From the NCBI RefSeq assembly GCF_000730625.1, contig NZ_BBIT01000002.1, positions 620,001 to 684,000 on the forward strand: a stretch of 64,000 nt of DNA, in the 5' to 3' direction. The translations under genes were made by a program, and so were the position numbers. Below the pieces are notes generated by a model. The model was not told the origin of the DNA. It searched no databases and saw nothing but the letters and a program-made list of their open reading frames with translations. Source of the stretch: Pseudomonas oryzihabitans NBRC 102199. GTDB lineage: Bacteria > Pseudomonadota > Gammaproteobacteria > Pseudomonadales > Pseudomonadaceae. Each line of letters starts with the position of its first letter. The first letter of the stretch is position 1. Positions 27,761 to 37,599 of the stretch are shown here, piece after piece.

Positions 27761-28996
27761 ATGTCCGACTCTTCGCCTCGCTCTTCCTCCCGTCGCCGAC
27801 TGGTGTGGCTGCTCGTCCTCGTGGTGCTGGTGGCTGCGGGCGGCTGGTATTGGTATCACCAGCACGGCCAGAAGAACGAGGCCGCTGGCGGCAAGGGCGC
27901 GCGTTCGCCCTTCGGCATGACCGGCCCCACGCCGGTACGGGTGGTGGCGGTGGAGCAGCGCAGCTTTCCCATTGTGCGCAAGTCCATCGGCACCGTGACA
28001 GCGCTCAATACCGTCAATGTGCGCACCCGGGTCGCTGGCGAACTGGTGCGGGTGGCCTTCGAGGAGGGCCAGAAGGTCAAGGCCGGCGAGTTGCTGGCCA
28101 GCATAGATCCGCGTCCCTATGAAGTGGCCCTGCAGCAGGCCGAGGGCACCCTGCAGCAGAACCAGGCGCAGCTGCGCAACGCCGAGCTGGACCTCAAGCG
28201 CTACCAGGGGCTGTTCCGCGAAGACAGCATCGCCAGGCAGACCCTGGATACCCAGGAAGCCCTGGTCAACCAGTACCGCGGCACCCTCAAGAACAGCCAG
28301 GCGGCGGTGGCCGATGCCAAGCTGAATCTGGCCTTCACCCAGATCAAGGCGCCCATCGCCGGGCGCGTCGGCCTGCGCCAGCTGGACGGCGGCAACCTGC
28401 TGTCCGCCAACGACAGCACCGTGGTGGCCGTGATCACCCAGACCCAGCCGATCTCGGTGGTCTTCACCCTGCCGGAAAGCCAGCTGGGCGAATTGCTCAG
28501 GCGTGCCCGCGCCGGCCAGACCCTGCCAGTCGAAGCCTGGGATCGCGGCGGTTCGCGCAGGGTTGCCGACGGCACCCTGCAGAGCTTCGACAACCAGATC
28601 GACACCGCCACCGGCACCCTCAAGTTCCGCGCCCGTTTCGCCAACGGCGACGAGGCGCTGTTCCCCAACCAGTTCGTGACCGTGCGCGTGCGCGAGCAGG
28701 TGCTGGAACAGGCCCTTGTGGTGCCTTCGGCCTCCATCCAGTTCGGCTCCAATGGCACCTTCGCCTACGTGGTCGGGGCCGACAACAAGATCCAGGTGCG
28801 CAGCCTCAAGCTGGGGCCGGATGACGGCAGCCTGACCGTGGTCACCGAGGGCCTGGCCGCCGGTGACCGGGTGGTGACCGAAGGCACCGATCGCCTGCGC
28901 GAGGGCAACGAGGTGGAGGTGGTTACCGGGGCCTCGGCGGCGCCCAGCGAACCGGCCAAGCCGGCGGTACGCAAGCCCGGCAAGACCCAGGGCTGA
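27761..28996 (+). CDS. muxA: RND efflux periplasmic adaptor MuxA (MdtA-like)
   Basis: A 411-residue membrane-fusion protein. An N-terminal membrane anchor without lipobox (LVWLLVLVVLVAAGGWYWY) is followed by a lipoyl half-domain (GTVTALNTVNVRTRVAGELV), a long alpha-helical hairpin (about 125-200), the second lipoyl half (FTQIKAPIAGRVGLRQLDGG) and beta-barrel/membrane-proximal domains. It bridges the MuxBC pump to the outer-membrane channel OpmB. The ATG at 27761 precedes the anchor. First gene of muxABC-opmB; in P. aeruginosa this pump exports novobiocin, aztreonam and macrolides. Confidence 0.92.
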   Translation: MSDSSPRSSSRRRLVWLLVLVVLVAAGGWYWYHQHGQKNEAAGGKGARSPFGMTGPTPVRVVAVEQRSFPIVRKSIGTVTALNTVNVRTRVAGELVRVAFEEGQKVKAGELLASIDPRPYEVALQQAEGTLQQNQAQLRNAELDLKRYQGLFREDSIARQTLDTQEALVNQYRGTLKNSQAAVADAKLNLAFTQIKAPIAGRVGLRQLDGGNLLSANDSTVVAVITQTQPISVVFTLPESQLGELLRRARAGQTLPVEAWDRGGSRRVADGTLQSFDNQIDTATGTLKFRARFANGDEALFPNQFVTVRVREQVLEQALVVPSASIQFGSNGTFAYVVGADNKIQVRSLKLGPDDGSLTVVTEGLAAGDRVVTEGTDRLREGNEVEVVTGASAAPSEPAKPAVRKPGKTQG

Positions 28997-29005
28997 CCGG
29001 CCGCG

Positions 29006-32000
29006 ATGGATATCTCGCGCCCCTTCATCCTGCGCCCGGTCGCCACCACCCTGTTGATGGTGGCGCTGCTCATCGCCGGTCTGCTGGCCTATCGCCTGCT
29101 GCCGGTCGCGGCCCTGCCGCAGGTGGACTATCCCACCATCCGCGTGCTCACCCTCTATCCGGGCGCCAGTCCCGACGTCATGACCAGCGCCGTGACCGCG
29201 CCGCTGGAGCGCCAGTTCGGACAGATGCCCGGCCTGTCGCAGATGGCCTCCACCAGCTCCGGTGGGGCCTCGGTCATCACCCTCAGATTCAATCTCGAGT
29301 TGGACCTGTCGGTCGCCGAGCAGGAGGTCCAGGCGGCGATCAACGCGGCCAACAACCTGCTGCCCAACGACCTGCCGGCGCCGCCGGTGTACAACAAGGT
29401 CAATCCAGCGGATACGCCCATCGTCACCCTGGCGATCAGCTCCAGGACCTTGCCGCTGCCCACGCTCTACGACCTGGTCGATACCCGCATGGCGCAGAAG
29501 CTGGCCCAGGTGAGCGGGGTGGGGATGGTCAGCCTGGCCGGTGGTCAGCGCCCGGCCGTGCGCATCCAGGTCGATCCGGACAAGCTCGCCGCCCACAACC
29601 TGACCCTGGCCGACGTGCGCAGCCTGGTCACCAGCGAAAACACCAACCAGCCCAAGGGCAGCTTCGACGGTCCCACCCGGGTCGCCACCCTGGACGCCAA
29701 CGACCAGTTGCGCGACCCCAAGGCCTACGGCGACCTGATCCTCAACTACGCCGACAACGGCGCCCTGCGCCTGGGTGACGTCGCCACCATCGCCCAGGGT
29801 GCGGAAAACGACCGCCTGGCCGCCTGGGCCAATCGCAGCGGCGCCATCCTGGTCAATGTCCAGCGCCAGCCTGGCGCCAACGTCATCCAGACCGTCGACC
29901 GCATCCAGGCGCTCTTGCCCAGCCTCAGGGAAAGCCTGCCGGCCGGTCTCGACATCGCCGTGCTCAGCGACCGTACCGAGACCATCCGCGCGGCGGTCAC
30001 CGACGTCCAGCACGAGATGCTGCTGGCGGTGGGGCTGGTGGTCATGGTCACCTTCGTCTTCCTGCGCCGCTTCAGCGCCACCCTGATCCCCTCGGTGACG
30101 GTGCCGCTGTCGCTGATCGGCACCTTTGGCGCCATGTACCTGGCCGGCTTCTCGCTGAACAACCTGTCGCTGATGGCCCTGACCATCGCCACCGGGTTCG
30201 TCGTCGACGACGCCATCGTCATGCTGGAGAACATCTCCCGGCATCTGGAAGAGGGCGCCACGCCCCTGGAAGCGGCGCTCAAGGGCGCCCGCCAGATCGG
30301 CTTCACCCTGGTGTCCCTGACCGTCTCGCTGATCGCGGTGCTCATCCCGCTACTGTTCATGCAGGACGTGGTCGGCCGGCTGTTCCGCGAATTCGCCATC
30401 ACCCTGGCGGTGGCCATCCTCATCTCCCTGGTGATCTCCCTGACACTCACGCCGATGATGTGCGCCCGGCTGCTCAAGCGCGAGGAGGCCGCGGAACATC
30501 GACTGGTCTGGCTGGAGCGGCTGATCGCCGGCTACGGTCGCGCGCTGCGCTGGTCGCTGGCCAACCGGGCGCTGATGCTGATGCTGGCGGTCGCGACCTT
30601 CGTGCTCACCGCGGTGCTCTACCTGCTGGTGCCCAAGGGCTTCTTTCCGGCCCAGGACACCGGCTCCATCCAGGGCATCACCGAGGCGCCCCAGTCCATC
30701 TCCTTCCGCGGCATGAGCGAGCGCCAGCAGGCGCTGGCCGAGGTGGTGCTGCAGGACCCGGCGGTGGCGAGCCTGTCGTCCTACATCGGCGTCGACGGCG
30801 ACAACGTCACCCTCAACAGCGGCCGCATGCAGATCAACCTCAAGCCGCAGAGCGAGCGCGACGTGACGGCCCAGGAGGTGATCGACCGCCTGCGTCCCGA
30901 GGTCGCCAAGGTGGTGGGCATCACCCTCTACATGCAGCCGGTGCAGGACCTCAGCGTCGAGGACCGGGTCAGCCGGACCCAGTACCAGCTCAGCCTGGAC
31001 TCGCCCGATGCCAATCTGCTCGACACCTGGGTGCCGCGCCTGACGCAGGCCCTGCAGCAACGCCCGGAAGTCACGGATGTCACCAGCGACCTGCAGAACA
31101 AGGGCCTGCAGCTGTACCTGACCATCGACCGAGACGCCGCGGCGCGCCTCGGTGTCCAGGTCTCGGCCATCACCGACGCCCTCTACGACGCCCTCGGTCA
31201 GCGGCAGATCTCGACCATCTACACCCAGGCCAACCAGTATCGGGTGGTGCTGGCCAGCGCCGCCGCCGACAGCCTCGGGCCTGATGCCCTCAGCCAGGTC
31301 TGGGTAAAGGCGGGCAGTGGTACCTCGTCCAGCGGCAGCAGCGGCACCGGAACGGCCACCACCAGCGAAACGACCACGGACACCAGTCGCGCGCCGGTGC
31401 GGCTGTCCAGCCTGGTGAAGATGGAGCAGCGACCGACCCGGCTGGTGATCAACCACCTGAGCCAGTTCCCGGCGGTGACCCTGTCGTTCAACCTGGCCAA
31501 CGGCGTTTCCCTCGGCGCCGCCGTGGCGGCCATCGATGCGGCCAAGCAGGAGATCGGCCTGCCGGTGGGCATCAACACCCACTACCAGGGCGCAGCGGCG
31601 GCCTTCCAGGCCTCGCTGTCCAGTACCCTGCTGCTGATCCTGGCGGCGGTGGTGGTGATGTACATCGTCCTGGGAGTGCTCTACGAGAGCTTCATCCATC
31701 CCCTGACCATCCTCTCGACGCTGCCCTCGGCGGCCATCGGCGCGCTGCTGGCCTTGCTGCTCACCGGCAACGACCTCGGCCTGATCGCGGTGATCGGCAT
31801 CATCCTGCTGATCGGCATCGTCAAGAAGAACGCCATCATGATGATCGACTTCGCCCTCGATGCCGAACGGCACCAGGGGCTGAAGCCGGAAGAGGCCATC
31901 TACCAGGCGGCGTTGCTGAGATTCCGGCCGATCCTCATGACCACCCTGGCCGCGCTGTTCGGCGCGGTGCCGCTGATGCTGGCCACCGGCGCCGGCGCCG

Positions 32001-32137
32001 AGTTGCGCCAGCCGCTGGGCCTGGTGATGGTCGGCGGCCTGCTGGTCAGCCAGGTACTGACGCTGTTCACCACCCCGGTGATCTACCTGGCCTTCGACAG
32101 CCTGGGCGAGCGCCTGGGTCGGCGCAGGACGGTCTGA
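29006..32137 (+). CDS. muxB: RND efflux permease MuxB (MdtB-like)
   Basis: A 1043-residue, 12-helix inner-membrane RND pump subunit. The RND motifs include [14 protein letters not shown] in helix 4 (the proton-relay Asp pair), [13 protein letters not shown], and [20 protein letters not shown] in the C-terminal half. It resembles MdtB and forms a heteromultimer with MuxC. A Ser/Gly/Thr-rich insert (about residues 770-795, encoded near 31311-31390) interrupts a periplasmic loop and is absent from E. coli MdtB as I recall it. The gap to muxA is 9 bases and to muxC 1 base. Confidence 0.93.
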   Translation: MDISRPFILRPVATTLLMVALLIAGLLAYRLLPVAALPQVDYPTIRVLTLYPGASPDVMTSAVTAPLERQFGQMPGLSQMASTSSGGASVITLRFNLELDLSVAEQEVQAAINAANNLLPNDLPAPPVYNKVNPADTPIVTLAISSRTLPLPTLYDLVDTRMAQKLAQVSGVGMVSLAGGQRPAVRIQVDPDKLAAHNLTLADVRSLVTSENTNQPKGSFDGPTRVATLDANDQLRDPKAYGDLILNYADNGALRLGDVATIAQGAENDRLAAWANRSGAILVNVQRQPGANVIQTVDRIQALLPSLRESLPAGLDIAVLSDRTETIRAAVTDVQHEMLLAVGLVVMVTFVFLRRFSATLIPSVTVPLSLIGTFGAMYLAGFSLNNLSLMALTIATGFVVDDAIVMLENISRHLEEGATPLEAALKGARQIGFTLVSLTVSLIAVLIPLLFMQDVVGRLFREFAITLAVAILISLVISLTLTPMMCARLLKREEAAEHRLVWLERLIAGYGRALRWSLANRALMLMLAVATFVLTAVLYLLVPKGFFPAQDTGSIQGITEAPQSISFRGMSERQQALAEVVLQDPAVASLSSYIGVDGDNVTLNSGRMQINLKPQSERDVTAQEVIDRLRPEVAKVVGITLYMQPVQDLSVEDRVSRTQYQLSLDSPDANLLDTWVPRLTQALQQRPEVTDVTSDLQNKGLQLYLTIDRDAAARLGVQVSAITDALYDALGQRQISTIYTQANQYRVVLASAAADSLGPDALSQVWVKAGSGTSSSGSSGTGTATTSETTTDTSRAPVRLSSLVKMEQRPTRLVINHLSQFPAVTLSFNLANGVSLGAAVAAIDAAKQEIGLPVGINTHYQGAAAAFQASLSSTLLLILAAVVVMYIVLGVLYESFIHPLTILSTLPSAAIGALLALLLTGNDLGLIAVIGIILLIGIVKKNAIMMIDFALDAERHQGLKPEEAIYQAALLRFRPILMTTLAALFGAVPLMLATGAGAELRQPLGLVMVGGLLVSQVLTLFTTPVIYLAFDSLGERLGRRRTV

Positions 32138-32138
32138 G

Positions 32139-35100
32139 GTGAATCTTTCGGCGCCCTTCATCGCCCGGCCGGTCGCGACCCTGCTGCTCAGTCTGGCGCT
32201 ACTGCTGCTTGGCGCCATCGCCTTTCGGCTGTTGCCGGTGGCGCCCCTGCCGCAGATGGACTTTCCCACCATCACGGTCTCGGCGACCCTGTCCGGCGCC
32301 AGTCCCCAGGTGATGGCCTCCAGCGTCGCCACGCCGCTGGAGCGTTCCCTGGGCACCATCGCCGGCATCAGCTCCATGACCAGCCGCAGCAGCCAGGGCT
32401 CGACCCAGATCATCATCCAGTTCGACCTGGACAAGGACGTCAACACCGCCGCCCGCGAGGTGCAGGCGGCCATCAACGCTTCGCGCAACCTCTTGCCCAG
32501 CGGCATGCGCCAGATGCCGCGCTATCGCAAGGTCAATCCGTCCCAGGCACCCATCATGGTGTTCTCCCTGACCTCCAAGACGCTGAGCAAGGGCGAGTTG
32601 TACGACCTGGCGTCCACGGTGCTGGCGCAGAGCCTGTCCCAGGTCAACGGTGTGGGCGAGGTGCAGATCGGCGGCAGCTCCCTGCCAGCGGTGCGCGTCG
32701 AGTTGGAGCCGCGGCAGCTGGAGCACTATGGCCTGGCGCTGGACGACGTCCGCACCGCCATCAACAGCGCCAACCAGCGCCGGCCCAAGGGCGCGGTGGC
32801 CAATGACGAGCACAACTGGCAGATCCAGGCCAACGACCAGCTGTTCAAGGCGGCCGACTACGCGCCCCTGATCATCCGCTACCAGGATGGCGCGGCCTTG
32901 CGCCTGCGCGATGTCGCCAAGGTCAGCGACGCCGTGGAAGACCGCTACAACGCCGGCTTCTACAACGACCAGAGCGCCGTGCTGCTGGTGGTCAATCGCC
33001 AGGCCAACGCCAACATCATCGAGACCATCGCCGCGCTCAAGGCGCGCCTGCCGGCGCTGGAAGCCATCGTCCCGGCCAGCGCGCGTCTGGAAGTGGCCAT
33101 GGACAGATCCGGGGTGATCAAGGCGACCCTGCACGAGGCCGAGCTGACCCTGATCATCGCCGTCTTCCTGGTGATCGGCGTGGTCTGGCTGTTCCTCGGT
33201 CGGCTGCGCAGCGCGGTGATCCCGGCCCTGGCGGTACCCATCTCGCTGGTGGGTACATTCGCCGTCATGTACATCCTGGGCTTTTCGCTCAACACCCTGT
33301 CGCTGATGGCCTTGATCCTGGCGGCAGGGCTGGTAGTGGACGATGCCATCGTGGTGCTGGAGAACATCGCCCGCCACATCGACAACGGCATGGCGCCGCT
33401 CAAGGCGGCCTACCAGGGTACCCGCGAGGTCGGCTTCACCCTGCTGTCGATGAACGTCTCCCTGGTGGCGGTCTTCGTCGCCATCCTCTTCATCGGCGGT
33501 ATCGTCGAAAAGCTGTTCCGCGAATTCTCCCTGACCCTGGCGGCGGCCATCCTGGTGTCGCTGGTGGTGTCCCTGACGCTGACGCCCATGCTCTGCGCAC
33601 GCTGGCTCAGGCCTCATGATCCGGCCACCGAAAGCCGCCTGCAGCGCTTCAGCGAGCGCGCCCATCGTCGCCTGGTGGCGGGTTACGACCGCAGCCTCGG
33701 CTGGGCGCTGCGCCATCGGCGCCTGACCCTGCTCAGTCTGTTCGCCACCATAGCGCTCAACGTGGCGCTCTATGTGGTGGTGCCCAAGACCTTCATGCCG
33801 CAGCAGGACACCGGCCAGCTGATCGGCTTCATCCGCGGCGACAACGCCCTGTCGTTCCAGGTGATGCAGCCGAAGATCGAGATCCTGCGCAAGTCGCTGC
33901 TGGCCGATCCGGCGGTCGCCAGCGCCTCCGGCTTCGTCGGCAGCTCCGGCTCCGGCAGCGGGGTGAACAACGCGGTGATGCTGATTCGCCTCAAGCCCAT
34001 CGCCGAGCGCCAGCTGGATGCCCAGAAGGTCATCGAGCGCATCCGCGCCAATGCACCCAAGGTGCCAGGTGCCCAGCTGTTCCTCATGGCGGACCAGGAC
34101 CTGAGATTCGGCGGTCGCCAGCAGAGCACCTCGTCCTATGAGTACAACCTGCTTTCCGGCGACGTCGGGCTGCTGGAAACCTGGCAGCCCAAGGTGCTGG
34201 CCGCGCTCAAGGCGCTGCCGGAGCTGACCGCGGTGGACGGTCGCGAAGGCAGCACCCAGCAGATCACCCTGCAGATCGACCGCGAGAAGGCCAAGCGCCT
34301 CGGCGTGGACATGGAGACCGTGGCCGCGGTACTCAACAACTCCTTCGCCCAGCGGCAGATCTCGACCATCTACGAGCCGCTCAACCAGTACAAGGTGGTG
34401 ATGGAGATCAATCCGCGCTATGCCCAGGACCCGACCGTCCTCGAGCAGGTGCGGGTCATCACCGCCAGCGGCGCCCAGGTGCCGCTGGCGGCCTTCGCCT
34501 ACTACACCAACAGCCTCGCCGAGGACCGCGTCACCCACGACGGCCAGTTCGCCTCGGAAAGCATCAACTTCGACCTGGCGCCGGATGTCAGCCTGGAACA
34601 GGCGACCCGGGCGGTGCAGCGCGCCGTGGCCGCCATCGGCCTGCCCAGCGATGTGCAGGGGCGCCTGGGCGGCTCCGCCAACATCTTCGCCAGCACCGTG
34701 TCCGGGCAGCCGCTGATGATCCTCGGCGCCCTGGTGCTGGTCTACATCGTGCTCGGCGTGCTCTACGAAAGCTATGTCCACCCCTTGACCATCCTCTCGA
34801 CGCTGCCGTCGGCCGGGGTAGGGGCCTTGCTGGCCATCCAGCTCACCGGTGGCCAGTTCAGCCTGATCTCCATGCTCGGGCTGTTCCTGCTGATCGGGGT
34901 GGTGAAAAAGAACGCCATCATGATGGTGGACCTGGCGCTGCAGCTGGAACGCCAGCAGGGCCTGACGCCCGAGGAGGGCATCCGTCAGGCCTGCCTGCTG
35001 CGCCTGAGGCCCATCCTCATGACCACCATGGCCGCCATCCTCGGCGCCGTACCGCTGCTGATCGGCGATACCGAAGGCGCCGAAATGCGCCAGCCGCTGG

Positions 35101-35249
35101 GCCTGGTGATCGTCGGCGGGCTGGTGCTGAGCCAGATTCTCACGCTCTACACCACCCCGGTGGTCTATCTCTATTTCGAACGCCTGCGCCGCCGCGTCAA
35201 TCGCTGGCGCGGCATCCGTACCGACGCTGCCCTGGATACGCCGCTATGA
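32139..35249 (+). CDS. muxC: RND efflux permease MuxC (MdtC-like)
   Basis: A 1036-residue RND pump subunit starting with GTG one base after the muxB stop. RND landmarks are AAGLVVDDAIVVLENIARH in helix 4, SLTLTPMLCARWL, and [20 protein letters not shown]. It is the MdtC-type partner of MuxB. In the MdtBC system the two homologues make a mixed trimer with different jobs in proton transfer and drug binding; the same is inferred here. No low-complexity insert is seen, unlike MuxB. The stop overlaps the opmB start by 4 bases. Confidence 0.93.
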   Translation: MNLSAPFIARPVATLLLSLALLLLGAIAFRLLPVAPLPQMDFPTITVSATLSGASPQVMASSVATPLERSLGTIAGISSMTSRSSQGSTQIIIQFDLDKDVNTAAREVQAAINASRNLLPSGMRQMPRYRKVNPSQAPIMVFSLTSKTLSKGELYDLASTVLAQSLSQVNGVGEVQIGGSSLPAVRVELEPRQLEHYGLALDDVRTAINSANQRRPKGAVANDEHNWQIQANDQLFKAADYAPLIIRYQDGAALRLRDVAKVSDAVEDRYNAGFYNDQSAVLLVVNRQANANIIETIAALKARLPALEAIVPASARLEVAMDRSGVIKATLHEAELTLIIAVFLVIGVVWLFLGRLRSAVIPALAVPISLVGTFAVMYILGFSLNTLSLMALILAAGLVVDDAIVVLENIARHIDNGMAPLKAAYQGTREVGFTLLSMNVSLVAVFVAILFIGGIVEKLFREFSLTLAAAILVSLVVSLTLTPMLCARWLRPHDPATESRLQRFSERAHRRLVAGYDRSLGWALRHRRLTLLSLFATIALNVALYVVVPKTFMPQQDTGQLIGFIRGDNALSFQVMQPKIEILRKSLLADPAVASASGFVGSSGSGSGVNNAVMLIRLKPIAERQLDAQKVIERIRANAPKVPGAQLFLMADQDLRFGGRQQSTSSYEYNLLSGDVGLLETWQPKVLAALKALPELTAVDGREGSTQQITLQIDREKAKRLGVDMETVAAVLNNSFAQRQISTIYEPLNQYKVVMEINPRYAQDPTVLEQVRVITASGAQVPLAAFAYYTNSLAEDRVTHDGQFASESINFDLAPDVSLEQATRAVQRAVAAIGLPSDVQGRLGGSANIFASTVSGQPLMILGALVLVYIVLGVLYESYVHPLTILSTLPSAGVGALLAIQLTGGQFSLISMLGLFLLIGVVKKNAIMMVDLALQLERQQGLTPEEGIRQACLLRLRPILMTTMAAILGAVPLLIGDTEGAEMRQPLGLVIVGGLVLSQILTLYTTPVVYLYFERLRRRVNRWRGIRTDAALDTPL

Positions 35250-36727
35250 CCCCAACCCTGCGCCTGCCGACGCTGACCCTGGCTCTGCTGCTGGCCGGCT
35301 GTACCCTGGGCCCGGACTACCAGCGGCCGACCACCACGGTGCCGGTCGCCTATCGCCACGCCGAAGGCTGGCAGGCGGCGGCGCCCAAGGACCTGGAGAT
35401 CCGTGGCGACTGGTGGCGGCGCTATGACGATCCGACCCTCGACCGTCTGATGGTCCAGCTCAACCAGCGCAACCAGAGCCTGGCCCAGGCCGAGGCGACC
35501 TATCGGCAATCCCTGGCCCTGGTCAGCCAGGCACGGGCTTCGCTGTTCCCAACCCTCTCCAGCAGCCTGGGCGCCACCCGCTCCGGGCGCGGGGGTGGTT
35601 CGGGCAGCAACACCGTCATCCGCAACTCCAATGGCACCAGCAGCACCGTCAGCAGCGGTGGCTCCAGCACCATCAGCAACGCCTACGACGCCAGTCTGGG
35701 GGTGAGTTGGGAGCTGGATCTCTGGGGCCGCGTCCGGCGCCAGGTGGAGGCGGATCGGGCCTCTGCCCAGGCCAGCGCCGCGGAGCTCGCGGCCACCCGC
35801 CTGAGCCTGCAGACGCAACTGGCGACCAACTACCTGCAACTGCGCGTACTGGACGCCCAGCAGCGACTGCTCGACGCCACCGTGGCCGCCTACGAGCGAT
35901 CCCTGCGCCTGACCCAGAATCAGTACCGCGCCGGCATCGTCACCCCGGCGGATGTGGCCCAGGCCACCACCCAGCTGAAGAGCACCCAGGCCGACGCCAT
36001 CGACCTCAGGTATCAGCGTGCCCAGCTGGAAAACGCCATCGCGGTGCTGGTCGGCGAAGTCCCGGCCAATTTCCAGCTGGCCGCGGTCAAAACGATTCCC
36101 GAGTTGCCGCCGCTGCCGAGCGCCGTGCCCTCGACGCTGCTCGAACGTCGTCCGGACATCGCCCAGGCCGAGCGCCAGGTCATGGCCGCCAATGCCGCCA
36201 TCGGCGTCGCCGAAGCCGCCTATTATCCCGACCTGACCCTGAGTGCCAGCGGTGGCTACAGCGCCAGCCAGTGGGGCAACCTGATCAGCACGCCAAATCG
36301 CTTCTGGTCGATCGGGCCGTCCTTTGCCCTGTCGCTGTTCGATGGCGGCCTGAGACGCGCTCAGGTGGAGTCCGCCGAGGCCAGCTACGACGCCAGCGTC
36401 GCCGGTTATCGCCAGACCGTGCTCGCGGGCTTCCGCGAGGTGGAAGACTATCTGGTGCAGTTGAGTACCTACAGCGACGAAGCCGGCGTGCGCCAGGAGG
36501 CCCTGGATGCCGCGCGCCGCGCCCTGCAACTGGCCGAGAACCAGTACCAGGCCGGCCTGATCGGCTATCTCGACGTGGTCACCCTGCAGACCACCGCCCT
36601 GAGCAACGAGCGCACCAACCTGACCCTGCTCGGCAGTCGCCTCAGCACCAGCGTCCAGCTGATCGCCGCGCTCGGCGGTGGCTGGGATGGCAATCTCACG
36701 ACGCCCGCACCGCCACGGCGGCCCTGA
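35246..36727 (+). CDS. opmB: Outer-membrane efflux lipoprotein OpmB
   Basis: A 493-residue TolC/OprM-family channel. A lipoprotein signal ends LLAGC (Cys19). Two OEP repeats follow: the first with VSWELDLWGRVRRQVEADRA and the second with TLLERRPDIAQAERQVMAANA, IGVAEAAYYPDLTLSASGGY and SLFDGGLRRAQVE. A Gly/Ser/Asn/Thr-rich insert (about residues 112-146) lies in the first repeat. It forms the outer-membrane duct for MuxABC. Last gene of the operon; the message probably ends near the hairpins at 36854-37016. Confidence 0.93.
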   Translation: MTPTLRLPTLTLALLLAGCTLGPDYQRPTTTVPVAYRHAEGWQAAAPKDLEIRGDWWRRYDDPTLDRLMVQLNQRNQSLAQAEATYRQSLALVSQARASLFPTLSSSLGATRSGRGGGSGSNTVIRNSNGTSSTVSSGGSSTISNAYDASLGVSWELDLWGRVRRQVEADRASAQASAAELAATRLSLQTQLATNYLQLRVLDAQQRLLDATVAAYERSLRLTQNQYRAGIVTPADVAQATTQLKSTQADAIDLRYQRAQLENAIAVLVGEVPANFQLAAVKTIPELPPLPSAVPSTLLERRPDIAQAERQVMAANAAIGVAEAAYYPDLTLSASGGYSASQWGNLISTPNRFWSIGPSFALSLFDGGLRRAQVESAEASYDASVAGYRQTVLAGFREVEDYLVQLSTYSDEAGVRQEALDAARRALQLAENQYQAGLIGYLDVVTLQTTALSNERTNLTLLGSRLSTSVQLIAALGGGWDGNLTTPAPPRRP

Positions 36728-36850
36728 TCCTGAGCAGGAAAAAGCCGCGCAGCTTCTGGATTGTCGAGGCTGCGGGCGCGCCAGCGGTCGAGGCACGACG
36801 GCCGATCACCGGCGCGCCGGAGCGGATGGAGCTGAACGCTTGCGTGGATA

Positions 36851-36890
36851 GCCCCCTCTCCCTGCGGGAGAGGGCTGGGGTGAGGGGGCT
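36851..36890. repeat. Intergenic palindromic repeat, copy 2
   Basis: CCCTCTCCC (36854-36862), loop TGC, then GGGAGAGGG (36866-36874), followed by CTGGGGTGAGGG. This is the reverse complement of the copy at 11291-11330, including its flank. Both copies lie between convergent genes. Confidence 0.7.
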
Positions 36891-36987
36891 CTTTGCCGCG
36901 AAGTCCCCAGTGGAACAGGCTGCGCCGTTTTCCACGCTACTGCACGGGAGGGCAACGTCACGCCCCAGCGGCCCTGACGGCGGGCAC

Positions 36988-37016
36988 AAAAAAGCCGGGC
37001 GATGGCCCGGCTTTTT
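36988..37016. terminator. Bidirectional intrinsic terminator between opmB and the SCP2 gene
   Basis: AAAAAA is followed by GCCGGGC (36994-37000), loop GATG, GCCCGGC (37005-37011) and TTTTT. The A-run and T-run allow termination in both directions, serving the converging transcripts. Confidence 0.9.
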
Positions 37017-37028
37017 CACGACTGGCGC

Positions 37029-37340
37029 TTAGTTGGGGAAGAGTTCGCCCAGCTTCATGCTCAGCATCATGTTGCCTTCGACGCGCAGCTTGCCGGACAT
37101 GAAGGCCTGCATGCCGTCGGTCTCGCCGCTGACGATGCCGGCCAGGGTGGCCTGGTCCATGATCAGGGTGCAATCCGGGTCGGCGGCGTCGCCCTGCTGG
37201 ACGTCGCAGGTGCCGTCCTTGACGACCACGTAGTAGTTGTCACCACCCTCGACGTCGAATTGATAGGTGAGGTCCAGGCCGGCCGCGGCGGAGGGGTCGA
37301 ACTTGCTCTTCAGGGTGGCGATGGCTTCGGCTGCGCTCAT
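37029..37340 (-). CDS. SCP2 sterol-binding domain protein
   Basis: A 103-residue single SCP-2 domain. Family features are YQFDVEGGDNYYVVVKDGTCDV, the DCTLIMDQATLAGIVSGE strand-helix and the C-terminal MQAFMSGKLRVEGNMMLSMKL. Such proteins bind hydrophobic ligands such as fatty acyl chains in the cytoplasm; bacterial roles are poorly defined. Monocistronic, facing the mux operon across a shared terminator. Confidence 0.9.
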   Translation of the reverse strand: MSAAEAIATLKSKFDPSAAAGLDLTYQFDVEGGDNYYVVVKDGTCDVQQGDAADPDCTLIMDQATLAGIVSGETDGMQAFMSGKLRVEGNMMLSMKLGELFPN

Positions 37341-37599
37341 GGCGAGGGTCCTTGTGGTCTTTTTCGATGAGGCCCACTCCAGGCGGAGGGGCAGGGCACT
37401 CGACCGAGGGTAGGGGGCGACAGGAGGCCTGTCAACGGATATTCATACGCTTGTTTGAAAGGCGCGGGCGCATGCCCGGCCGGATCACGGCCCACGGCCG
37501 GCCTGTGCAGAAAGACCGCCCGGGAGTCGCCGAGTTTCTATCGGTCGGGCGACTCGGTATGCTGGGCAGGGCACTGCTGCCGCCATCCTAGGAGAGTCC

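Larger units (their letters stand above)
36728..37028. other. Non-coding gap after opmB
   Basis: A 301-base convergent gap with no gene. It holds the second copy of the GGGAGAGGG palindromic repeat (36851-36890) and a bidirectional terminator (36988-37016). I see nothing else in it. Confidence 0.7.

Noticed and set aside
27677..30244. 855-codon minus-strand ORF over muxA-muxB
   Set aside because: Shadow of the RND operon; His/Gln/Gly-rich and without recognisable domains.
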